NCBI GenBank assembly: GCA_020444775.1
Contig: JAGRHX010001285.1
Span: forward strand, 1-5,721
From: Gammaproteobacteria bacterium
GTDB taxonomy: Bacteria > Pseudomonadota > Gammaproteobacteria > HK1
Length of the DNA: 5,721 bases
Reading direction: 5' to 3'
In this document: positions 1 through 4,873 of the stretch, piece after piece
How positions within the stretch are numbered: position 1 is the first letter of the stretch
Layout: every line of letters starts with the position of its first letter
Notes under the pieces: model-generated
Database searches by the model: none
The model's input: only the letters and a program-made list of their open reading frames with translations
Told to the model about the DNA's origin: nothing
Translations under genes and position numbers: made by a program

Positions 1-1454
1 CTCGCGATCGTGCGCCCGTCGAAATTGGTGATCTGGTCGCGCCGCACGTTGCCGAAAGCACCGTTGTTGAACAACACGGTGATGAGCGAGATCTGCTCCT
101 TCACCGCCGTTGAGAGCTCGCTCGCGCCGTAGAGAAAGCCGCCGTCACCGGTGACCGCAAGCACGGGCACGTCGGGTCGCCCGACCTTGACCCCGAGCGA
201 GGTCATGAACCCGTAGCCGAGATTGCCCTGAAAGCCGCTGGTGATATATGTGCGCGGCGCGAACACGTCCCAGGCGAAGAAGCTCGCGTAGCCGGCCTGG
301 GTCAGCTCCTCGGCGAAGATGGCATCGCGCGGCAATGCGCGGCGGATGGCCTCGAGGAAGCCCACGTGGGGCTGCACGGCGGCAATCGCCTGGGTGGCCT
401 GAGCGCGGGCCCGCGTGAGCCGGGCGAGGTCCTTGGGTGTCGGTTCGGGCGCGTTCTCCAAGGCTGCAAGCAGCGCGGCCGTTCCAGCCCTGGCGTCGGC
501 GACGATACCGACGTGTGGCACGAGCCGCTGCATCTCGGCTGGATCGATATCGATGCGCACCAGGTGCGGCGGCGCCTGCGGCGCGATCACGCGCTGGCTC
601 ATGCCCATCCAGCGCATGTAGATCATCTCCAGCCGGGTGCCGATACCGATGACGAGATCGGTCTCCTCCCAGAGCTGCCAGGCGGCGTAGCTGGACAGCG
701 CGAGCGGATGATCGGCGGGGACGATGCCGCGTCCGCCACGAAAGGCCGTCACCGGTGTCTGTAGGTTCTCGGCGAGCGCGATCACCTCGGCTTGCGCGTG
801 CCGCGCGCCCGAGCCGACCATGAGCAGCGGCCGCTCGGCGCTGCGGGCGAGCTCGGCCGCTTCGCGTACCGCGTCGCTGTCAACGGCCGGCGCGGGTGTG
901 AGCGGCAGCGGCGGGACCGATTCCACTGCGCCGCTTTGCGCCATGTCGTCCCAGCACATTTCAATGAGCGCGGGGCCGGGCCTGCCCGAGCACATGGCCT
1001 CGAATGCCTGCGCAACGATGCGCGGCGCGTCCTCGGGGCGTTCGATACGCGCGGTGAACTTGCACAGTCGCGCCACTGTGCCCTGCTGGTCCGGGATCTC
1101 GTGCAGGTGCCCGCGCCCGCTCTCCAGATACGCGCGTGGCACCTGCCCGGTAATACAGAGCACGGGCAGGTTACAGCCCCAAGCGGTGCACAGTGCACCC
1201 ATGGTGTTGAGCACGCCCGGACCTGGAACCACCGAGTAGACCCCGACCCTGCCGGTTGCCTGCGCGTAGCCAAAGGCCATGTAGGCGGTCGCCTGCTCGT
1301 GGCGTGCCCCGTAGGTGCGGATCCTGTCCTGGTTGCGCGCCAGCGCGTCCATCACCGGATAGGTCTGCACGCCGGGGAGTGCGAACACCGTGTCCACACC
1401 GTGGTCGAGCAGGGCTTGGACGATGGCATCGCCGCCGGTCATTGTCATGGGCAT
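1..1454 (-). CDS. ThDP-dependent enzyme, acetolactate synthase/decarboxylase superfamily (3' end missing)
   Basis: The first 484 codons are open; the C-terminus lies beyond the window edge, where perhaps 60-80 residues are missing by comparison with the usual 540-570. Domain order fits the family: an N-terminal pyrimidine-binding domain (about 5-175) with the catalytic Glu53 in RHEQAT and a GQVP motif at 103-106, a central domain (about 190-340), and a C-terminal diphosphate-binding domain with the ThDP/Mg signature GDGG at 436-439 ending in NN at 463-464. Such enzymes decarboxylate 2-oxo acids or join the product to a second carbonyl. After NN the sequence reads GAFGNVRRDQ, not the GMVRQWQ-like segment of true acetohydroxyacid synthases, so branched-chain synthesis is unlikely. 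The ATG at 1454 is chosen because AGGA (1462-1465) lies 7 nt upstream; ATGs at codons 3 and 5 are alternatives. It may be a 2-oxo acid decarboxylase or lyase linked to the upstream hydrolases; the substrate is not recognisable. Confidence 0.93.
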   Translation of the reverse strand, partial: MPMTMTGGDAIVQALLDHGVDTVFALPGVQTYPVMDALARNQDRIRTYGARHEQATAYMAFGYAQATGRVGVYSVVPGPGVLNTMGALCTAWGCNLPVLCITGQVPRAYLESGRGHLHEIPDQQGTVARLCKFTARIERPEDAPRIVAQAFEAMCSGRPGPALIEMCWDDMAQSGAVESVPPLPLTPAPAVDSDAVREAAELARSAERPLLMVGSGARHAQAEVIALAENLQTPVTAFRGGRGIVPADHPLALSSYAAWQLWEETDLVIGIGTRLEMIYMRWMGMSQRVIAPQAPPHLVRIDIDPAEMQRLVPHVGIVADARAGTAALLAALENAPEPTPKDLARLTRARAQATQAIAAVQPHVGFLEAIRRALPRDAIFAEELTQAGYASFFAWDVFAPRTYITSGFQGNLGYGFMTSLGVKVGRPDVPVLAVTGDGGFLYGASELSTAVKEQISLITVLFNNGAFGNVRRDQITNFDGRTIA

Positions 1455-1787
1455 GAGCTGGTCCTACGCGGTTACTCGGTCATTGACGCGAGAATAGCCG
1501 GTCGAACGACAGTTGCGCACGCGAGGCGTCTCGACCGGACCGGGGACAGCGTGCGCAGGAGGGGCGGTGGGCAAGCCTTGGCGAGTATTGCGGTTGCCAC
1601 GCCTACGCATCGACGCCGGATTGGGACGCCGCTTTGGCATGAGGCGGAGTCCATCCCGTCGCCAGCCTTGGTGCTTGCTCTTGCACATCGCGATAGGCCA
1701 GCCCGCTTCGAAGCGTTCCGGCAAGGCTCGCGTCAACGCAGCCTGATAGCCGGCCGAGGCGAGGCCCGGGATCGGATGAGGCCCAGC
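1455..1787. other. 333-bp gap between hydrolase and ThDP enzyme, no gene recognised
   Basis: Short open frames exist on both strands (for example minus 1464-1736), but none has a recognisable motif, a good ribosome-binding site or family-like composition, and their products are Arg/Pro-rich as expected for chance frames in GC-rich DNA. I see no stem followed by a T-run that would be a clear terminator, and no convincing promoter. The gap is long enough for the ThDP gene to have its own promoter, or for a decayed gene to have stood here. A 7-bp direct repeat (gaggccc) occurs at 1761-1767 and 1778-1784. Confidence 0.6.
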
Positions 1788-2477
1788 TCAAGCCGCCTGC
1801 GCGAGGCTCAACATCTTCAGCAGATCGGCACTGGTTCGGACGTCACCGAAGAACTCATAGAAGCCGTTGAGCGATGCCGCGTGCAAGGCGTCGCTTGGGG
1901 CGGCGCACGCATCGCTGACCATGATGACCTTGAAGTTCAGCATCATCGCATCGCGCGCCGTCGACTCGCAGCAGATGTTCGTGGCCACGCCGGTGATGAG
2001 CAGGGTGTCGATCGCGGCGGCACGGAGCAGCTGCTCCAGCGTCGACGCCCCCTGAATGAAGGCGCTGAATCGCGTCTTGCGCACACGCAGGTCCGTGCTC
2101 TGGACATCGAGCGCCGGCCAGAGCTGGAAACCCGTGTCATCTGGCTTCAGCGATCGGTCACGCCGCGCCCAGCCGGCCGGCGAATAACGGGCCGAGTAGG
2201 TGGGCCACTCGCGCGCAGAATCTTCTGGCGCAAGGTTCTCGATCCACACCACCGTGCCCCCCGCCGCGCGTAGCCCGGCGGCGAGCAAGTTCACCGCCGG
2301 CACGATCTCGCGGGCCGTGGGTGTCTCGAACTGCTGGCCGGGCGCCATGAAATAGTTCTGCATATCGACCACGATGAGCGCGGTGCGCGAGGGCTCGAGC
2401 CGCTCGATCATGAACGGCCTGCCCAGCTTGGCGGTGACCCTGGCCATGGCCTCGGGATTGAGCTCGAATGGATGCAT
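1788..2477 (-). CDS. Isochorismatase-family cysteine hydrolase (amidohydrolase)
   Basis: The product is 229 residues, normal for the family. The triad is visible: Asp38 in VVDMQNYF, Lys134 in VRKTRFSAF, and the nucleophile Cys169 in GVATNICCESTARD, where the segment before it is the usual cis-peptide turn. The family attacks amide or ureide C-N bonds (N-carbamoylsarcosine, ureidoacrylate, biuret, nicotinamide) or, less often, vinyl ethers. The GVATN-C-EST-RDA pattern is most like the RutB/N-carbamoyl amidohydrolase side, so ammonia or carbamate release from a small amide is the likely job in the cytosol. The open frame runs further upstream, but the ATG at 2477 is chosen: GGAG (2486-2489) lies 8 nt before it and the longer version would overlap the amidase. 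It follows the amidase by 70 bp on the same strand, so cotranscription is likely. The exact substrate is unknown. Confidence 0.93.
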   Translation of the reverse strand: MHPFELNPEAMARVTAKLGRPFMIERLEPSRTALIVVDMQNYFMAPGQQFETPTAREIVPAVNLLAAGLRAAGGTVVWIENLAPEDSAREWPTYSARYSPAGWARRDRSLKPDDTGFQLWPALDVQSTDLRVRKTRFSAFIQGASTLEQLLRAAAIDTLLITGVATNICCESTARDAMMLNFKVIMVSDACAAPSDALHAASLNGFYEFFGDVRTSADLLKMLSLAQAA

Positions 2478-2547
2478 GTCTGGCACTCCAAAAGTCGCCT
2501 TGTGGCAGACGGACCCGCACGTCATCCAGAACGGCCGTGCCACTAAA

Positions 2548-3945
2548 CTAGATCGAAGGGCGGCGATCTCGATAAGGGGTGGCCCGCTCGTAGGCGTCGG
2601 CCACCGAGAGCAGCTGACGCTCGCCGAAACGCTGGCCGATGATCTGCATGCCGAGCGGCAGACCCTCGTCCGTGTGACCATTGCACACGCTTGCCACCGG
2701 ATGTCCGCTGGTGTTGAAGGGGGCGGTGATGAGGGGCCGCTCGAGCACCGCGAACTTGGCCACCTCATCGATTCGCGGCGCCGGGGTGAAGCCACCCGCG
2801 GTCAGCAACAGATCGTGACGTTCCAGGGCGCAATCCACGGCCGCCGCGAGCTGGCGGCGCAGCCGCAGCGCCTGCACGTAGTCGGTGCAGCTGAGCAGCC
2901 CGGCAAGGCTGAGCCGGTCACGAAAGATCTCGCCGTACCGCTCAGGAGTCTTGCGCAGATGATGCTCGTGGATCGCAAGCGCCTCGCTCAGCATGATCAG
3001 CATGTTGCAGGCGTGGAAGTCCTCGAGCGCGGGCAGCGTCACCGGCTCGACAATCGCGCCCAGCTCGGTGAGCTCACAGACGCTGCGTGCCATGGCGGCC
3101 TCGACACGGGAGTCGGTCTCCGGTCTGGAGACATAGAATTCCTCGATGAGACCGATTCGAACGCCGCGCGGCATCTGACCGAGCAGACCGGCGTAGTCCG
3201 CCACCGGCACCGGGGCCGAAGCCGGATCACGCGGGTCGTGCCCGGCGATGGCCTGCAGCATCAGCGCGGCATCGTGCGCGGTCCAGGTCATGGGCCCGCA
3301 GTGATCGAGCGACTGCGCGAGCGGCGCCACGCCGCGTCTGGAGACACGCCCGTAGGTGGGTTTCAGACCGTGTATGCCGCACAGAGCCGCCGGCATCCGG
3401 ATCGAGCCCGCGGTGTCGCTGCCCAAGGTGGCCATGGCCAGACCAGCGGCCGTTGCCGCACCCGAGCCGCTCGATGAGCCGCCCGTGAAATGCTCGGTGT
3501 TCCAGGGGTTGCGCGCCGGCGGACTCGGCAGGTCGAAAGACGGTCCGCCGAACGCGAACTCATGGGTGGTGAGCTTTCCCAGCAGCACGGTACCCGCGTC
3601 GCGCAGCGCCGCCACCGAGTGCGCATCGGTGCTCGGCACGCGGCCTTCGAGAAGATGCGATCCGCAGCCGGTGGCAATGCCAGCAGTGTCGTAGATGTCT
3701 TTGAGTGCGATCGGAATGCCGTGCAGCGGGCCGCGGTATCGACCCGCTAGCAGCTCGGCCTCGAGCCGGGCCGCGTCCTCCAGGGCGCGATCCGCGGTCA
3801 CGGTGACATAGGCATTGAGCTTCGTGTCGACCTCGGCGATACGGTCCAGGAATGCCCGTGTGAGCTCGACGATGCCGAGCTCGCCCGCCGCGATCAGCGG
3901 GCTGGCCTCGGCGATCGTCAACAGGTGCAGCTCGGTCCCGCTCAC
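2548..3945 (-). CDS. Amidase-signature family amidohydrolase (AtzE/GatA-like)
   Basis: This 465-residue protein is a full-length amidase-signature enzyme. The Ser-cisSer-Lys triad is intact: Lys82 in ALKDIYDTAG, cis-Ser157 in the GGSSSGSG loop, and nucleophile Ser181 in GSDTAGSIRMPA. The Lys-to-cisSer and cisSer-to-Ser distances of 75 and 24 residues match GatA. These enzymes hydrolyse amides through an acyl-enzyme to acid plus ammonia. The GTG at 3945 must be the start: no in-frame ATG occurs before codon 171, after the catalytic Lys and cis-Ser, and GGAG lies 8 nt upstream. The start overlaps the stop of the small upstream gene as GTGA, implying translational coupling and a 1:1 complex, as in AtzE with AtzG or GatA with GatC. 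No GatB-like gene is in the window, so a tRNA amidotransferase role is unlikely. The substrate is unknown; the AtzE substrate 1-carboxybiuret is one candidate. Confidence 0.95.
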   Translation of the reverse strand: MSGTELHLLTIAEASPLIAAGELGIVELTRAFLDRIAEVDTKLNAYVTVTADRALEDAARLEAELLAGRYRGPLHGIPIALKDIYDTAGIATGCGSHLLEGRVPSTDAHSVAALRDAGTVLLGKLTTHEFAFGGPSFDLPSPPARNPWNTEHFTGGSSSGSGAATAAGLAMATLGSDTAGSIRMPAALCGIHGLKPTYGRVSRRGVAPLAQSLDHCGPMTWTAHDAALMLQAIAGHDPRDPASAPVPVADYAGLLGQMPRGVRIGLIEEFYVSRPETDSRVEAAMARSVCELTELGAIVEPVTLPALEDFHACNMLIMLSEALAIHEHHLRKTPERYGEIFRDRLSLAGLLSCTDYVQALRLRRQLAAAVDCALERHDLLLTAGGFTPAPRIDEVAKFAVLERPLITAPFNTSGHPVASVCNGHTDEGLPLGMQIIGQRFGERQLLSVADAYERATPYRDRRPSI

Positions 3946-4181
3946 GGCGTCGTCTCCGGGGCCGGCGCGACGGTCGAGGTCGGCAGCCCTTGCGCGTCGA
4001 AGGCCGGCACATGCGCGGGCTCGTGTTCGAATCGGAAGTCGCGGTGCACGCGCGCCACCAGCGCGGCAAAGACAGGCAACATCGCATGCATCTGCTGCAG
4101 TGACTCCGGGCCTGGCGTCAAACCTTGATCCTGCAGACGACGGGCGAGCGCGTCGATATCGAGCGTTCCAAGTTCTGGCAT
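3942..4181 (-). CDS. Small GatC/AtzG-like amidase partner subunit
   Basis: A 79-residue protein encoded directly before the amidase and overlapping it by 4 nt. It has two predicted helices (about 7-20 and 25-46), then an extended tail containing HEPAHVPAF at about 53-61, which recalls the acidic-Pro-Phe tail of AtzG/DUF4089 and GatC proteins that wrap around the amidase partner. In that family the small subunit stabilises or is required for the amidase and has no active site. Assignment rests on size, position, overlap and this weak tail similarity. The ATG at 4181 is the first possible start, because an in-frame TGA lies four codons upstream. The ribosome-binding site is poor, with no clear GGAG. 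The Pro/Thr-rich final residues (about 67-79) are probably disordered. It is the first gene of the minus-strand unit and faces the divergent regulatory region. Confidence 0.72.
   Translation of the reverse strand: MPELGTLDIDALARRLQDQGLTPGPESLQQMHAMLPVFAALVARVHRDFRFEHEPAHVPAFDAQGLPTSTVAPAPETTP
3954..3957 (-). promoter_or_regulatory. Ribosome-binding site deciding the amidase GTG start
   Basis: GGAG on the minus strand, 8 nt before the GTG at 3945 and inside the last codons of the small subunit gene. It supports reinitiation at the GTGA overlap. Confidence 0.7.
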
Positions 4182-4213
4182 CGGTTCAATTCACTCGGCT
4201 GAGCGTGCGTCTC

Positions 4214-4232
4214 CTGACGGGCATGCCGTCAG
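4214..4232. repeat. Inverted repeat in the leader of the amidase unit
   Basis: A perfect 7-bp stem (ctgacgg / ccgtcag) with a 5-nt loop, about 33 nt upstream of the small subunit start. If the sigma-54-like promoter at 4286-4301 is used, it lies inside the 5' leader RNA. No T-run follows it on either strand, so it is not a classical terminator. It may be an operator or an RNA hairpin. Confidence 0.4.
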
Positions 4233-4285
4233 CGTTCCCTCGGTCAACGCACATCCGTCGGGCGCGCGACCGATGTTTCCTAGCA

Positions 4286-4301
4286 TGCAGAACGCGTGCC
4301 G
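4286..4301 (-). promoter_or_regulatory. Sigma-54-like -24/-12 promoter for the amidase unit
   Basis: On the minus strand the sequence reads CGGCACG, then 4 nt, then CTGCA. Against the RpoN consensus TGGCACG-N4-TTGCA there is one mismatch per box, and the critical GG and GC are exactly 10 nt apart. Transcription would begin near 4275, giving a leader of about 94 nt to the ATG at 4181. A sigma-54 promoter would need an enhancer-binding ATPase such as NtrC. No competing sigma-70 promoter is obvious by eye. Confidence 0.5.
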
Positions 4302-4345
4302 AAAAAGAAACGAGTTCACACGATTGCGGCCCCGGTATCCGCGAC

Positions 4346-4371
4346 CGAACGGCTGTGGTCAAAGCCGTTCG
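4346..4371. repeat. 9-bp inverted repeat, candidate operator
   Basis: A perfect inverted repeat: cgaacggct at 4346-4354 and agccgttcg at 4363-4371, with 8 nt between. It lies about 45-70 bp upstream of the minus-strand -24 box, where an activator or repressor could bind. No T-run follows, which argues against a terminator. Confidence 0.45.
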
Positions 4372-4471
4372 AACCTGGGCGGAACGCGGCGCATGCGTCC
4401 CGCTGAGCGCGTTCATGCCTGCCGGCCGACGTCCCGAGAGCCGTGAGCCGCACCCCGCCTGCGCAAGCCGA

Positions 4472-4488
4472 TGGAAGCTTGTGGTGCG
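4472..4488. promoter_or_regulatory. NtrC-like half-palindrome (upstream site A)
   Basis: Compared with the NtrC consensus TGCACYA-N3-TGGTGCA, this site matches 9 of 14 positions, with a near-perfect right half (TGGTGC, 4482-4487) and a poor left half. Its centre (4480) is 31 bp from that of site B, close to the three-turn spacing of the paired NtrC enhancers at E. coli glnAp2. Confidence 0.33.
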
Positions 4489-4502
4489 AGATCCGCGCTA
4501 GC

Positions 4503-4519
4503 TGCACCAACGACGCGCA
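4503..4519. promoter_or_regulatory. NtrC-like palindrome (upstream site B)
   Basis: The left half TGCACCA (4503-4509) matches the NtrC consensus perfectly and the right half matches 4 of 7, giving 11 of 14. It lies about 190 bp upstream of the predicted plus-strand start and about 235 bp upstream of the predicted minus-strand start, within range for enhancer looping to both. Confidence 0.42.
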
Positions 4520-4532
4520 CGCCGCGCATGGA

Positions 4533-4558
4533 AATTGCCCCTGTCAATTGCCCCTGTC
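4533..4558. repeat. Perfect 13-bp tandem duplication
   Basis: The unit aattgcccctgtc occurs twice head to tail with no mismatch (4533-4545 and 4546-4558). It lies between the NtrC-like sites and the plus-strand sigma-54-like promoter. It looks like a recent slippage duplication; an extra 13 bp also changes the helical phase between enhancer and promoter. Confidence 0.9.
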
Positions 4559-4676
4559 GACGTTGGCCGGCGTGGCTACTTTGCCGCCGCAGTGACGGGC
4601 TGGAGGTGGATGCCAAACGGGTATCGCGGGTCAGCCGGGCTGCAGTCGAGTTGAATCGCTACCGTTCGAAATCGGA

Positions 4677-4692
4677 TGGCACGTTTTTCGCA
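4677..4692 (+). promoter_or_regulatory. Sigma-54-like -24/-12 promoter for the ABC binding protein
   Basis: TGGCACG (4677-4683) matches the RpoN -24 box at all 7 positions. After 4 nt, all T, comes TCGCA (4688-4692), which matches TTGCA at 4 of 5. The GG and GC are exactly 10 nt apart. Transcription would begin near 4703, leaving a leader of about 170 nt before the ATG at 4874. This is the better of the two sigma-54-like sites. Confidence 0.58.
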
Positions 4693-4862
4693 AACCGGAA
4701 ATCGGGCGTGGAAATCGTGCCCTGCCGTTCGAACCGGCGGTGGCCGGGCTACAGGCTATATCGACGCGAGCACGCACCGCCGCGGATCCGGGTCGAGGCA
4801 GACGCCGCGCGCATGGCGATAGCGCCCAGCAGCATCGAGTCGGTGCCATCACCGCATCAACC

Positions 4863-4870
4863 AGGGGAAG
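4863..4870 (+). promoter_or_regulatory. Ribosome-binding site of the binding-protein gene
   Basis: AGGGGAAG ends 3 nt before the ATG at 4874, with GGGGA about 5 nt away. It is the strongest Shine-Dalgarno sequence in the window and fixes this start. Confidence 0.75.
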
Positions 4871-4873
4871 AAC

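Larger units (their letters stand above)
4182..4873. other. 692-bp divergent intergenic regulatory region
   Basis: No convincing gene lies here; the open frames across it are chance frames or extensions reading out of frame into the binding-protein gene. It holds two outward-facing sigma-54-like promoters, NtrC-like palindromes midway between them, a 9-bp inverted repeat, a 13-bp tandem duplication, three copies of ccgttcgaa and a small leader hairpin, each listed separately. Its length and density of repeats fit a shared control region for the two divergent units. Confidence 0.7.

Noticed and set aside
513..530. TGGCACG followed by CTGCA on the plus strand inside the ThDP gene
   Set aside because: The spacer is one base too long, and the site lies within and antisense to a coding region. 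It shows that such motifs can occur by chance.
1704..1715. 12-bp perfect palindrome cgcttcgaagcg in the 1455-1787 gap
   Set aside because: About one 12-bp palindrome is expected by chance in a window of this size, and no promoter or second copy accompanies it.
792..2273. Long plus-strand open frame of 493 codons antisense to the ThDP and hydrolase genes
   Set aside because: The product is Arg/His/Ala-rich with no motif, runs across two well-supported opposite-strand genes and the gap between them, and is typical of antisense frames in GC-rich DNA.
2531..2542. Minus-strand TGGCACG in the gap between amidase and cysteine hydrolase, a possible -24 box
   Set aside because: At the correct spacing the -12 position reads TTCTG, so the essential GC is missing.
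2478..2795. Upstream extension of the cysteine hydrolase frame to an earlier start
   Set aside because: The extra residues overlap the amidase 3' end, show no conserved pattern, and the ATG at 2477 has a good ribosome-binding site.
2374..3477. Plus-strand open frame of 367 codons antisense to the amidase
   Set aside because: It is the complementary shadow of the amidase, which has full catalytic motifs; no domain is recognisable in the antisense product.
4219..4247. Possible sigma-70 promoter with TTGACC at 4242-4247 on the minus strand
   Set aside because: No reasonable -10 hexamer occurs 16-18 nt downstream (the position reads ATGCCC).
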